A stretch of 64,000 nt of DNA, taken from assembly GCA_964034945.1 (NCBI GenBank), contig OZ035961.1:74588188-74652187 (forward strand), written 5' to 3'. Within the stretch, counting starts at the first letter, position 1. Each line of letters opens with the position of its first letter. This document shows, piece by piece, positions 10,611-22,955 of the stretch. Source of the DNA: Chrysopilus asiliformis (Eukaryota; Arthropoda; Insecta; Diptera; Rhagionidae). The notes under the pieces were generated by a model that was given only the letters and a program-made list of their open reading frames with translations, ran no database searches and was not told the origin of the DNA. The position numbers and the translations under genes are program-made.

Positions 10611-12240
10611 GATTGTAGACCAAAATAACCACATTTTTTTAAGTGAACCATTTTTGAGAAAATCGTAAAAGCTTTTTATAATTCTATGGGGGAGGAGATA
10701 AAGACCGGCTCAATTTTTCCCGTATTTAAATAGGGTGCAACTTTGGTTAAAAAACGGATCTGTCCGAAATTTTCCCGAGTTCTGTAGTGCTCTTGTACAA
10801 TTTCAAGAGTAAACTCAATTATGTCAGAAAGATATAATTTGACCGCTAATAAGTCGATATTCTCTTAAGCTGTGTATACGTTTGACGAGAGTTTTTAATC
10901 ACAAAAATGTTTGATGAAAGTTTTATAAAAAAAAAAGTTTTTTTCGATTAATTGTTTTTGATTTTTCAATTTTTTTCTGTTCTCGAACCTCCCAGCGCTA
11001 AGTTTTCGACAATCGGGTAAAACTGCTCTTAATTCTCGAGAAAGCGGAAAGAATAATTCTCGAGTCCAAACTCCAGTCACAATTAACTGCCATATTTTGC
11101 ATAAAATACAGTTTTTAGCAACGGATAATTTATATTTATACTGCTAATATATTTGCTACATGTACTTTAAAGTTTTTCGTTAATCTTAATTTATTTAATT
11201 CTTAGAGAGAAATGTCAAACTACAAAGTGAACCCAGTAGAACTTTTAATTTTCACATTGCCTTATCAAATTTCCTAAAAATATTGCTCGTGATACTGGAT
11301 TCGATAATTCATGGTGAGGTGGTTTGTATGGAGTTCTGCATAGCTCAACACATTAAAAAAAGTCGACAAATAAAAAAAAACCTAAATGCCACAAAAAAAA
11401 AACCCAAATGCCACAAAAAAAACCTAACTGCGATAAAAGTTGCGGATATGGACAAATTTCTGGAGTATATACACATGTGTAGACTATTTATTTTGTTGTC
11501 TTTCATAGAAAATTGCCAACTCATTGGCAAAAAGTGAATATAATAACAGATAAAATTACAAATGTGTGGCGGATTAATGAAAAACTAGAAAAGGAATAAA
11601 TCAGCAAAGCAACTCAAGTGAATATTGAAGTTTTAATTACGGCAAATTCTTTTATTTGTGAACAGCAGATTTATAGGCAAAAAATCTAAATGACAGGTAA
11701 ACATGAATATCTCTTCAGTTAGGTGCTAAGATCGTATATTGACTATTAAAATAGCCACTTTGATTTCAATTCACGTTCGGCAATATTTTCAAAGCCCGGT
11801 ATCAAATTTTCAATTAAAAAGTAATAAATTAATTTTAATTGAGATTTAACGAAACTACGACTAGTAAAAAATATCCAAACTTCCTACATAAAAATGCAAT
11901 TTAACTAAAAATGAATACCATTTAATTATCATCTATAAATGAATTTATTTCCCGAATACCGTATAGATGGCGTTTTCTGTTTATATATATACACGGAAAT
12001 ATCATTAGTTGTTTTTGCGTCAACCCACTCGATACAATTTTCATTGTTTAATTAAACTATACTTGGCGTGATTAAATGATCACGATCATCGTCAATTTGA
12101 ACGAGATCGTTTTTTTTTTACTAAATTGACAACGGAATGACAACCGTCATGTATTCGATGCTATTTACGGTGAGCGGGTGAAGCTAGAGACTTGAAGTTT
12201 GGTAAAAATCATTAAAATCGGCTAATTTATTTCACTACCC
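10611..12240. other. no gene recognised
   Basis: Long AT-rich tract. The only structure seen is a short A-rich direct repeat of AAAAACC(T/C)AAATGCCAC at about 11375-11420. Open frames here are short and low-complexity. Confidence 0.5.
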
Positions 12241-12351
12241 TTTGCAAAACAAAGGGGCAGGAGAGAGAAGGCCCGTGGTAAGGGACAGAAGTGGGAAAGT
12301 CTGTGGCAAGGGACAGGAAGCCTGTGGTGGTGGAGATAAATTCTTAAACAT

Positions 12352-12930
12352 AACAAAAGCTATAATTGCCAATCTGGCAATCATTGGAGACCCGTATGGT
12401 GATACTCTTATCAAAATTCGAACAGTTATACCAAAATTCCACTTTGAAGTCAAACTTTCCAATAAGATTTTTTAAAATTTATTCCAATCGGATTTTGATG
12501 TATGGGACTTTTATGTAGAATCATATCCTAAATAACTTTTGTTCTTGGACTTTTTTGATAAGATGCACCGTTTTTGAGATATTCACAAAAAACGATTTCG
12601 TTCGTATGGGGGGTACCCCCCCTAATGGTCCATTTTTGCCCATTAACGAACTTAGCCTCACATTTTACGAAAAACGGATCTGTGCAAAATTTCAAGTCTC
12701 TAGCTCAATCCGTGTGCCCGCAATCCGCGCCACAGACAGACGGACGGACAGACAGACGGACGGACAGACAGACAGACGGACAGACAGACGGACGGACATG
12801 CAGAAATTAAATATTTTTGTCATTCTAAACACACTGGTGTAATTCATTTTTTTGTGCGATGACGGGATCTTGGCGTTACAAACGGTAAGGCAAAGTTAAT
12901 ATACCCTTTGGTTTCACCATACGGGTATAA
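12352..12930 (+). repeat. dispersed repeat family A copy with GACAGACGGACG tail
   Basis: Repeats the family A order: ATAACAAAAGCTATAATTGC, GGCAATCATTGGAGACCCGT, TCCACTTTGAAGTCAAAC, GATGCACCGTTTTTGAGATA. It continues past the 4.5-kb copy through GGGGGGTACCCCCC (12609-12622) and CTGTGCAAAATTTCAAGTCT. A simple repeat of GACAGACGGACG units occupies about 12731-12800, and the copy closes near ACCATACGGGTAT at 12916-12928. The last phrase is the reverse complement of the GTATGGTGA-type phrase near the front, which hints at inverted termini. The two open frames crossing it follow from the repeat and are not genes. Confidence 0.65.
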
Positions 12931-13048
12931 AAATTGGAGGAAATATAGAAAAAATATTAGGAAAAATTTTTTTTTGGTTTAAGACATTATTGCAAAAAAA
13001 TAGAAACTGCGCTATTACTTTTTCTTTTAGACCTCAATTCCTTTAAGA

Positions 13049-13452
13049 CCGTGGTTCCCAAACTGGGGGGCGTGGGGCCACTGCCAGGGGGGCGTGAAGC
13101 AATTTCAGCCGCGCCCCTTCTTGGGGGGCATAGGGCTACGGACGGTAGTCGTGAAGAAATTTGAAATTATTGTTCTCGTCTTGTCTAATAAAAACAAAAC
13201 AGCGTTGCAGACGTAATCTGGAAAGCGATCTCCGGTGTGCTCTAATATTCAGATTCATCAGACCTAATATTCAGATTTTAGTTATTTTCTATTTTTTCAG
13301 TTTTTTTTTGTAGAAACTAGGGAAATAAATAATTGAAATGAACAGTAAAAGTGTGTGTGGATTTTTAACTCAAAATATTAGAATAGAACCACGGAGGTTT
13401 GACAGGTTTTCAAAAAAGGGGGGCGTCAGCTGAAAAAGTTTGGGAACCACGG
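13049..13452. mobile_element. hAT-type MITE, copy 2
   Basis: Ends CCGTGGTTCCCAAACT and GGGAACCACGG with a perfect 8-bp target duplication CTTTAAGA (13041-13048 and 13453-13460). The interior is the reverse complement of the copy at 2107-2548 (shared ATCGCTTTCCAGATTA / TAATCTGGAAAGCGAT, CACACACTTTTACTGT / ACAGTAAAAGTGTGTG). It is shorter than copy 1 (404 against 442 bp). The perfect duplication suggests a younger insertion. Confidence 0.85.
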
Positions 13453-13460
13453 CTTTAAGA

Positions 13461-14378
13461 AAAGAAATCTGACGCAAATTAATTATGAAAGTTTATTGTA
13501 AGAAATTTATTTCTCTTTAATTTGGTACATAACCATTTTTCATAAAGTCGATATAAACCACATAAATTCGCAAAAACTTATTTTTTTTTTTCACTTAAAT
13601 GGTCACAAACTTTTTACGGGGTCTTGTCAAACGACAAAAGCTTGTACAAATTTTTATGGCTCTTTACGGCTATAATTTACCTGTCAAAAAAAATGGGTTT
13701 TTACTGTAGTCTTATTTCCAAGAGCTTTGATGGGGGCCGAGATGGCCGAAAAACTGTAAGTTTACCGTAAGTTGGAGAATTGTTGACATGACAAGGGAAT
13801 ATGATTTCCGTATTCGTCAGGATATCGAATTAAGGAGAGAGAACCGTCATTTATTTCTTCATTATGTGGAAACTAACACATACCTCAACAATAACAGGAC
13901 GAAAGAAATATGAGCAAAAACAAAGATTTCTTACGATATCATGAATTGATCTTTAATGGTGGAACGATTTTGTATATAAAAAGAACCAATAGCTTGCCCC
14001 GCAAACGAGTGAACAAAAAAAATTAACAATGAGACAATCTTTAAAACATGTGAAATATTGAAAAAAAAGCTACGTAAAAAAATCGAATCAGAACGAATTT
14101 TTAAATTGAAAACCAAAAACTATTGTAAAAAAATCACTTTGTCATAAAAATTTTGCTTAAACAACTTACCAGAAAGATCTATATTTTTACTTGCCGAACC
14201 AAATATGTATGTGCGCACATCCCTGGATTTTTCTGACTCTTTTTTTTTTTTTGCTAGAATGACGTTAATTGTTGGGATTAATACAAACTGTTTGGTGTTA
14301 CACAAATCAAGGAAATTGAAAACTTGACTTTCCTTCGACAATTGAAATTTAAAAAAAGAAATGACACTAAGATTTATC
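13461..14378. other. no gene recognised
   Basis: AT-rich; no coding or terminal-repeat structure that I can support. Confidence 0.5.
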
Positions 14379-14455
14379 GTTTACGTAGGGCGATCACCTT
14401 GAATGGTTTTACGTAAGGCGAAGCGGATTGTTTTACGTAAGGCGATCAACTTGAA
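14379..14455 (+). repeat. short direct repeat, three units of about 25 bp
   Basis: The phrase TTTACGTAAGGCGA occurs three times starting near 14379, 14406 and 14430, twice followed by TCA(C/A)CTTGAA. Function unknown. Confidence 0.6.
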
Positions 14456-15907
14456 AAGTCGTCCAATCGACAGTCGGCTGTGACCTTTCGGAATTCCTAC
14501 CAAGATTGCGATTACATGTCTTAGGACGGGCTTTTATTCTAGTAAACAAAGAATAACTGAGTAACTGTGCGATATTGTTCACAAAAATCGTTTTTTTAAA
14601 AAGACAATGCTGCTAAGCACAAAAATGGGTTTTTAGCCCTGGCAACAGTATCAACCTCCACCATACAAACGGACACATTTTTCCCCATTTTCATACCTAG
14701 CTCTAAAAGGGGAAAGATCGAAAGTTTTTCCTTCAAGTCGAATTCTTAATTTTAGATAGTCTATAGAATAAAATTGGTTTCAATCCCCTTGAAAGATACA
14801 TAGAACAAGTCAGCTTGTGTAATTGTTATCGGTCGAAAAAAAAATCGCTTAGATTTTTTTTATAATTTGTAATTCGAAAGGTACACCCATCACATATTAT
14901 AAACCACTGACATGCTGTAATTTCAGTACTTTGTGTAAAATGGATCGTCGAATGTTTGCATGGTTACTTGTTAATTGTTTGAAAGCTAACCTACGGCGTT
15001 GTTATTGTTCCATTTATCTTGAGCTTAGCTTGACTATCTGCAGTATAAAGCTTCGATATGAATGGGTCTGATGAAGTGGGAGTTTTCATCGTCTCGATAG
15101 ACATCAAAGTATAATATCATGAAACGATCCATGAAATCAACGTCAATTGGAAACTTTGAATTCAGACCAAGGACATTATTGTTTCATATTAATTAGATTT
15201 AACTGATATTCGTTATTAACACTCTAGCGACTCTCTTCAGACGTAGCAAAGTCGGCTTCCGTAATACATTACAAAATGGATACAGAGTAGTAGTCGCGTA
15301 GAGTGACAAGTGACAATCACCTGAGAAAAAAAGAAATTTCAAAGAAAAAAGAGATTTGGTATATACCAAAATATTCCAAAATATACTTGCAAAACTGTTA
15401 AGTAACCTCACATTGAACATCTGTCAACTCACGTATAATCAACCACAAATTGAGTGGATTTAAGGCAGTTATCAATGAAAAGAAGTTCTAAAGTGTTTTT
15501 TAATCTTCGGACGAATTTGATACTTTTTCATTGATGTTGGTAGAGAAAAACGGTTTACACTTCCGCATTTATTACGAACTTCAAGAAGGATTTTTTTAGT
15601 TACTAAATTAATCACAAATAAAATCTAGAAGTCCAAAAATGTTGTGTTGTTTCAATATAAATTCAATATTTTGTACTGAAAGTAACACCCAGTGTCGGGT
15701 TTCAATTTGGAGGATTGTCACTTTACACGATTTGAACACATAGTTAGTACTCACAAACACTTGTCACCGTCTGAGATGCCATTCCAGGGGTGGAATTGCG
15801 TGAAGTGACAAGTGATAGTCACTTGGGTGATAATTTAAAGTAAATAATTTCATAACCAGCATTCGCGTAAAGTGACTTCCGAGAATAAAGTAATTCTAAT
15901 ATGACAA
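14456..15907. other. no gene recognised
   Basis: No coding unit seen. GTGACAAGTGA(C/T)A(A/G)TCAC occurs near 15304 and again near 15804, a short dispersed motif of unknown meaning. A CTGATGA at 15069 was checked as a ribozyme core and rejected. Confidence 0.45.
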
Positions 15908-16489
15908 CACCCAGAGAAAAATCTCATTCAATCTGACGAAAATGCTACGTATAATTAACAAATATAGCGTCAATATACGTCCAACACAACTTTGTGTTAT
16001 CCTAACAAAATTGAGTTTGTTAATTTTACGTTGTCACGTTTTTCAGATGGTTACTGAAAAATCTATGTTATCTTAACAAAAACAATACGTAAACTCAACA
16101 CAATTTCTGTTATATTGCTCTTAACAAAATTTTGTGTTGTCTTAACAAAAATTCTTACGTCAATTTTACCTTGCAACTTTTGTGTAATGTTTGTTGTTTC
16201 AACACAAAAGTAGGTTTGTTGTACAGAATTTTGTGTTATGTGAACAAGATTTTCAGTAACATTGAAGAAAACACTGTGTTCAACGTACACAACCCAGACG
16301 TGTAATGAACAAATTTTTGGTTCACATTACATATAATAACTACGTTAATACTACGTCAAATTTTGTTGCTTTTACATTTATACCGTGTGGAAACTAGCAT
16401 ATAAACTGTGTTAGTTTTACACATAAAATATGTCTTTCATACACGGAAAAAACATATAGGAACCGTTCCACCAAAATCGCATGCTCCAG

Positions 16490-16560
16490 TGGGAAAAAAG
16501 GGAAAAAAGGGTATATGGGAAAAAAGGGCATAAAAGGGCATATGGGAAAAAAGGGCATAG
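16490..16560 (+). repeat. GGGAAAAAAGGGCATA simple repeat
   Basis: Tandem, imperfect units of GGGAAAAAAGGGCATAT, four to five copies, inside the larger element. Confidence 0.75.
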
Positions 16561-16787
16561 TGGCCAAATATAGCAGTCATTCATATAAAAAAGTTGTAAC
16601 GGCTCCCAAATTTTAGACAGGTTCAAGCTATATAAACTCCGAGTTCGCAAACCACGTGTGAATTATAATAGAAGAAAAAAAAATCGACTTGAATTATTAC
16701 GTGAAGTTTTGTTAGCTTTACTCGGAATTGTGTTATAGGTACATAGATAATATGTAACAGAGAGCTTCTTCATGTTTTTGATTATTT

Positions 16788-17346
16788 GTATCAACAACAA
16801 ACGATATTTGTAATTTTCACAACCTTTTGTGTTGTTACTACACAACTTATTTTCGATATACGATTTCTTTGGGTAAAAATTTAACACAAGCACTTTTGTT
16901 GGCTGCACATGTATGTACGTAAATCCTACATATTCTATGTTATTAGAATAACACAATTTTTCGTTCGGAGAACAGAACTTCTGTTATCTATACGTTTTTT
17001 TTGTGTTAAAGTTCAACACAAAATCTTTTGTAGATCTTACTAAGATTTTTCTCTGGGTGTAGGTATCAACAACAAACGATATTTGTAATTTTCACAACCT
17101 TTTGCGTTGTTACTACACAACTTATTTTCGATATACGATTTCTTTGGGTAAAAATTTAACACAAGCACTTTTGTTGGCTGCACATGTATGTACGTAAATC
17201 CTACATATTCTATGTTATTAGAATAACACAATTTTTCGTTCGGAGAACAGAACTTCTGTTATCTATACGTTTTTTCTTGTGTTAAAGTTCAACACAAAGT
17301 CTTTTGTTAATTTTACTAAGATTTTACTAAGATTTTTCTCTGGGTG
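16788..17346 (+). repeat. tandem duplication of about 275 bp
   Basis: Two near-identical units begin GTATCAACAACAAACGATAT at 16788 and at 17063 and each ends with the right terminus CTCTGGGTG. Differences are few (for example TTTTGTGTTG against TTTTGCGTTG, and about 11 extra bases near the end of unit 2). The duplication gives the element two candidate right ends. Confidence 0.85.
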
Positions 17347-17348
17347 AA

Positions 17349-18104
17349 GGCTCCAAAAATATTTTTTTCGCAAAAACAGACCCAAGGGTCTTGGCATAGC
17401 ACATGCACTGCGTTACCACCCGTTCATATTTTTAAATAAAGATAAGCAAATTTTGATTTTTTTTTCTTCATTTATTTGCTCCGTGACATACGAGCTAAGG
17501 GCGCGCTTGAGTTTTTTACCAAAACGTATATAAATATAGTTCAGATCATGTCACCCACCTGAAAAAAATCTTGCCAACGCTCATGTTGATGGATATACAT
17601 ATGTCCCTGGGAAATTCGGGCTCCTTTATGCTTTCGACTTTTCAAAAAAAACATGCGGTTAAACCGAAAATTTAAAAACATTCATTAATTTAATACCTTT
17701 ATTATATGTAAGAGAGGTAAACACAACTCAGCGCCATAACACGCGAACAATTTTGTGGACAAAGATTCTACTAATATGAAAATGCATTTCATCTAAAAGT
17801 TACAATAAAACAACAATTCATCCACTATTCTCTATGCTGACAAACTCGAAATCCAGACAATAAATGGACGATTATCATGTAAAAGTTTAAACGAGTTTTT
17901 TGTCACCAATGGAACTTGAGAGCTTTAACATTGACACATGAACTTTTCCAATAATTTTCCAGCTTTTGACGTAATTATATTTTGTGAACCGACAACATGC
18001 AACGATATATAAAATCGTTAACATATTAATTTCATGTAGGTATGTCACGAAGCATTCATTTACACGTAAATGTTTGTTTTATCACATTTCATAACGGTAT
18101 GAGG
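17349..18104. other. no gene recognised
   Basis: AT-rich. One short match, GCGGTTAAACCGAAAATTTA near 17653, resembles the Penelope-like 3' sequence at 9.1 kb. Confidence 0.4.
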
Positions 18105-18290
18105 CAGGGATGGGAAACGTTATCGTAAAGAAATAACGAAATGAAATAATGATTTTCCGGTTTTTTCCTCAAAACTTCGTTATAACGGCATAGAATTTTA
18201 ATTCCGTTACAATAACGAAAAACGTAACTAAAACCTAAAAAAGTGATTTCGTTTTTTCGTTATTTATTTTTGCTTTATTTTTTTTTATTT
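18105..18290 (+). mobile_element. hAT-type fragment (same family as 54152-54982)
   Basis: Begins CAGGGATGGGAAACGTTA and continues with AACGAAATGA, TTCGTTATAACGGCATAGAA and CCGTTACAATAACGAAAAAC, each matched in the complete copy at 54.2 kb. The right end is missing; the sequence runs into a minisatellite near 18340. Confidence 0.65.
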
Positions 18291-18339
18291 TTTTTTTTGT
18301 ACTTGATAAAGTTTATCAAGTATAACGCCACAGGATTCA

Positions 18340-18492
18340 CGGACAATTTATCGTGAACAGTTTATCGTAAAACAATTTATCGTGAACAATTTATCGTAAA
18401 ACAATTTATCGTAAGAACAATTTATCGTAAGAACAATTTATCGTAAAACAATTTATCGTAAGACAATTTATCGTAAACATTTTGTCGTAAGG
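18340..18492 (+). repeat. minisatellite, AATTTATCGT units
   Basis: About ten units of 14-16 bp with core ACAATTTATCGTAA(A/G) and small spacers. It is followed at 18522-18545 by a (TA)n microsatellite. Confidence 0.9.
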
Positions 18493-18781
18493 AATATTAT
18501 TTTTACTAATTCGGGCGCCCGATATATATATATATATATATATATGTATGACGAAAGATATATTTGCCATTCCTGGTATGAGTAATATGGATGTTTGGAA
18601 TTTCTGGCCTGTATCTAAAACTTAGCCCTGTATGCGAAATAAAAATATCTACAATGAATTTTTTAAACTTTTTTACTCATCTGTCAGGACTCTTTATACA
18701 CTAAAAATCTTTAATGTTTTACCTGCATTTCGTTAAAAAAAAGAAACCAATATGAACTATTAAAAACTATAAAATTCCCCA

Positions 18782-19770
18782 CACGGAGAAAAAAATTATG
18801 GTTGAATATCATTGGGAGTACTATAAAAATTATTGGGGGAACCAAAATATATTCAGACGAATCAAAATGTTATCAGACGATGTATTCCAATTAGTATTAT
18901 GTTTAGTTTTCCAATCATAATTATGTTCCCCGACAAGGGAAATTTTGAAAATTATAATGTAATTGGAAGGACAATAATATCTAACCACTATTTGATTGGA
19001 ATGAATAAAAATGTGTTTGCATGTCAGCATATTGTTGTAAATCCTTCGTCTCAACATAGTTATGATTGACTAACACAATAAGTGGGGAAATCTTGAAGCG
19101 GTCGAATTAAAAATATGATCCCCCCATCATATCTTTATTAAATTAAACATATTATGTTTATTTTTTTTTCTTCGCGAATAATTCGCATAAGGTTTGCAAC
19201 ATGGGAGTATAAATACCTAAACTTAGTTGAAAAATGTCAAGTCCATGAATCCTCCTGTCAGAAACAGGCCTTCAGCCGGTAGCAGGCATGCTTGACCTTG
19301 CTCGAAGAATTTTTTCGGATGTGGAAACATCCATTCATTACATAAAATTTAATATCATTTCCTATTGCATGCATTATAATTATGATTGATATAAGCAATA
19401 TTTGTTTAGATTAATCATAATTATTGTAGCGCCAACCATATTATGTTCGCCCCAAACATATTATGATTGGAGAAACGACAAAAAAAATTTGGGAATCCAA
19501 ACATATTTTGGTTGCCCCAAACATAATATGGTTGGTGAATTTGATAATATTGTTGTACAGCTAAACATATTGTAATCAAAATATCATGATTTCTCCTGTC
19601 AGTTTTAAGCATAATGTGGTTGGAATCACAGTGTCGGCAAACATAATTGTAATTGCAAAAATTTCCTCTAGGGGAAATTTCAGCCAACCATAATTGTAAT
19701 AAAAATCTCCCAAACATAATTATGCTGGCTGCATTTTATGATTGGGGGAATCATAATTTTTTTCTCCGTG
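18782..19770. mobile_element. non-autonomous DNA transposon with CATAATTATG motifs
   Basis: Starts CACGGAGAAAAAAATTATGG and ends with the inverted CATAATTTTTTTCTCCGTG. The interior carries many ACCATAATTATGATTGG-like words on both strands (for example near 18917, 19436, 19505, 19686, 19713). Such dense inverted words are typical of transposase-dependent, non-coding elements. The open frames across it mirror this repeat and are not genes. No target duplication was recognised. Confidence 0.65.
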
Positions 19771-19779
19771 CAGGGACGA

Positions 19780-20320
19780 ACGTTGATATCTATATTAAAA
19801 AATACGTTATGTGGACGGCACATGACTTTATTATACAAAATCTATGCTCCTGCGCAATTTACACTATAAAAATATGACTTCTTCACAATAACTTTTGATG
19901 GAAATACTTCAATAACTTATGGTTATTTAACATGCCGTCGGCGTCGGTGCTGAGCATAACGCTGCACCTATTTCAAAATATCTTGAGTACTATAGACAAT
20001 TTAATATCTATAATTCTTCCTTTAGATATTTCTGCGAGGAATCGTTAGTTTAGAAGCAACTCACAAAAATCTAATTTCTTAACTTTTAATGAAAATATCT
20101 CAATACCGGTAAAATATAGTGGTAAAAACATGCTTGTAAAATTTTATGCCTCTAGCTCTAGTAGTTTTTGAGAAATCTTGTACACAGGCTGACAGACAGA
20201 AAAAAATTTTTGTAATAATGCTCGGGAAATGTTTTTAGGCAAAATTAAGAGATCGGTTTTTTTTATGAATACAATTCTTTATTATACTTCGTATAAGAAA
20301 GTATACACGTTTAACTATAC
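19780..20320 (+). repeat. dispersed repeat family C copy
   Basis: Shares GGCACATGACTTTATTATAC near 19819, TCCTGCGCAATTTACAC near 19849, GAGAAATCTTGTACACAGGC near 20172, and ends ACAATTCTTTATTATACTTC like the copies near 5.2-6.7 kb. Confidence 0.55.
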
Positions 20321-21570
20321 GAATGAAGTATTTTTATGACATGGTCAAACATAAACATAGTTTTTTTTTAGATCAATGGATACCATTTCAATGCCCATCC
20401 CAAAACTAAAAATCAAAGGTTGCGCATGATTTTTATTAAAATTTATTATTCACATTTTTGGCATTTAATTTTTTCTGCATGTATCACATTTTTGGCATTT
20501 AATTTTTTCTGATATTATCACGTTTGCTAAGCATTTCTGAGTGTTACACAATATTCAAATTGACTAATTTTAATTTCTTCTTATTTCTCTCATTTCAGGT
20601 AAATATACCCAGGTGTCACAGATCGGATTAATTTGCCAAAGGTTTTAAAACAAAAACTTACGTTGATAGTAAATTCAGATTATCTAGGAATCAATAGTTA
20701 AGCCGCTAACATACTTGTTGACCGATTGACCACTGTCGAAGATCACTAGAAAAAGTTTATGATGAAAAGCAGACGAAATTTGAGGTTTTGTTGAGCGTCA
20801 AATCGTAAACCAAAGACTTAATGTCAAAAATTTCAATTAACATCACATTTTGCGTAAGTTTTCTAACACAAAATTTAAACTTTAGCCACATTAAGCAACT
20901 GTATGAAATAATGGGACACGAACTGAACAGGGCTCTGTTATAATCTCTGTTCGTACTCATAATCTTAAGGAACTCCGTTTTTTATAGTAAACAATAAAAG
21001 TAATAATTTTCATATATACATTATGATTAAAACAGCGATTAAAATGCTATAAGAAAATATGCAAAGAAAATGTTTAGAGAGGACAAAATATTTTAAGGTG
21101 TGATTTTCATCACATGTAAATAACGCAAATGTAAACACCTGTGTTTACTGGCGTTTACTTGTACACATGATTGATCTCTCAATTTGATCGAATGACAGTT
21201 GAAAGACAACTTCAGGTGTGTTTTTACTGCCAGCATGACGGATGTTAAACAAATTATTTCAACTGCTGACATTCGATATTTTTATTTGATTGAATAACAG
21301 CAGAAAATATTTATTACACTTACCTTAGTACTGATCCAGAAATGGATACTCGTACAAATTCAGATTCGGTTCGGTAGGTGGCAATCAAGTATCAGAAAAA
21401 TTACCTTGGCAATGGGATCTGTAAATTAAAAATTAAATTAAAAGTTAATTTTAATTTACACGTTGATAATATCAATACAGCTCTTTATTAGTGTTTTATA
21501 TTGTTTTTAAAGTTTAATTTTAACACTATATAAAATCTACTAAACAACTGACAGTGCATGATAAAAAGTT
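20321..21570. other. no gene recognised
   Basis: AT-rich. A small direct repeat, CACATTTTTGGCATTTAATT, occurs near 20452 and 20486. Otherwise nothing defensible. Confidence 0.45.
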
Positions 21571-21573
21571 TAA

Positions 21574-21957
21574 TGCTACATTTACACGAATGACAAATTT
21601 GTCATTTTTTTCTTGTCATTATGTTAATTCCCGTGTAAATGGCATAATTTTTGTAATTTTTTCTGTCAGAAAATGTCAATCTCTCATAAAAGAATGAACT
21701 TGTCCATTCTTTTATGCCAGATTGTCATTTGTACACACGCAATATTAGTTATGACAAAAGTTGAATACTAAAGTTGTCATTACTAATATTGCGCTTGCAC
21801 GAATGACAATTTGGCATAAAAGAATGGACAAGTTCATTCTTTTATGAGAGATTGACATTTTCTGACAGAAAAAATTACAAAAATTATGCCATTTACACGG
21901 GAATTAACATAATGACAAGAAAAAAATGACAAATTTGTCATTCGTGTAAATGTAGCA
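21574..21957. mobile_element. fold-back MITE, near-perfect 384-bp palindrome
   Basis: The arms start TGCTACATTTACACGAATGA and end TCATTCGTGTAAATGTAGCA and stay complementary for about 150 bp each side, around a short centre at about 21730-21800 (itself holding an inverted CAATATTAGT(T/A)ATGAC). TAA flanks both ends (21571-21573 and 21958-21960), a 3-bp duplication that fits PIF/Harbinger-type insertion. No coding sequence. Confidence 0.8.
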
Positions 21958-21960
21958 TAA

Positions 21961-22600
21961 GAATTTATATAAATAAATTCATATTTACACCAAATTTGTA
22001 TCAACTTGTATATTTTTATCGACATTCGGTATCAAATGTAAAAATTTGATAAATGTTTAGTGTAACTTTGATAAAAAAAATTAAATTAAAAAAAAAACTT
22101 TTTTTAAGAAAATATGCACTAAAAAGGAAAAAAAACGAATCTTTGAAAATATTTTGATCGGTCCCTACTATAGAACTTATCTAGGTCGTACAAAAACAGT
22201 CAAATGACTCAATCCGCAAATACAGTGGTAAGCAATTCGCGAATGCTCGGTTGACTGCATGAACACTGTTTAGTTTAAAAAATTTTAGATGCACTTAAAT
22301 CAAATATAAAACATTTGTTTTAAATAACCTGCATTTAGAATGAATGGTTTGGTATTTGTTTTTCCGACTTTGTCTTTTTATTCAAATAAAAAATATTTAA
22401 TTTTGGAGTATAATTTTAGAGTCAAATTGATTCTACTAAATGCCAGATTTCCCTTGGTGTACGATCTCAGGCTTAGTAACCCACACTATGAATCTGCGTA
22501 AGTCAATAAATTTTAATTTATTTCAATGGTAATTTGGCATAGTCAAAACCATGGTTAAACACAAACAGTACAATACCATAATGAGTATTTTTTTTAACAA
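21961..22600. other. no gene recognised
   Basis: AT-rich sequence without supportable features. Confidence 0.5.
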
Positions 22601-22671
22601 CACTACGATAGCGCCAATGAAAAAGGTTGGAAATCACTACGACTACAGCGCCAATGAAAAAGGTTGGAAAT
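22601..22671 (+). repeat. two-copy tandem repeat
   Basis: The phrase CACTACGA...GCGCCAATGAAAAAGGTTGG occurs at 22601-22634 and 22635-22671. The second copy has a 3-bp insertion (CTACGACTACAGCG). Confidence 0.85.
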
Positions 22672-22955
22672 CACTGTCTTAGAAGATATTAGTTAATGGG
22701 GATATGATTAACGAGGAAGTTTTGGCTTTGACTAATTTTCCAGCGAAAAAGTAGTCAAGAAAACATTAATCTCAGGTGACATCGGGTTAGATTAGGATTT
22801 TTTTACGACTATTTTTCAATCAAGTGGGTAACAAACAGAAACTAGAAAGAAATTGATAGTGTGAATTTATTTTGATAAATATACAATTTAAAACTATTTA
22901 CTTACTCAAATTTTCAAAATTGTTAATATGGACAGCGAAAACATGTGATATGACC

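Larger units (their letters stand above)
15908..17346. mobile_element. non-autonomous DNA transposon with duplicated right terminus
   Basis: Left end CACCCAGAGAAAAATCT; the inverted right end AGATTTTTCTCTGGGTG occurs twice, ending at 17059 and 17346. The interior is packed with TTTTGTGTT / AACACAAAA motifs on both strands, which looks like dispersed subterminal binding sites. The duplicated right part is annotated separately. A purine-rich simple repeat lies at 16490-16560. No transposase. No clear target duplication was found. Confidence 0.6.

Noticed and set aside
12555..12842. Frames with a DRRTDRQTDG-type repeat as a coding sequence
   Set aside because: The repeat is the translation of a GACAGACGGACG microsatellite.
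15060..15110. CTGATGA followed by GATAGAC as a second hammerhead core
   Set aside because: The GAAA piece is absent and the region folds better as a simple GATGAA/TTCATC hairpin.
18340..18492. CRISPR-like array
   Set aside because: Units are 14-16 bp with almost no spacers; this is a minisatellite in eukaryotic DNA.
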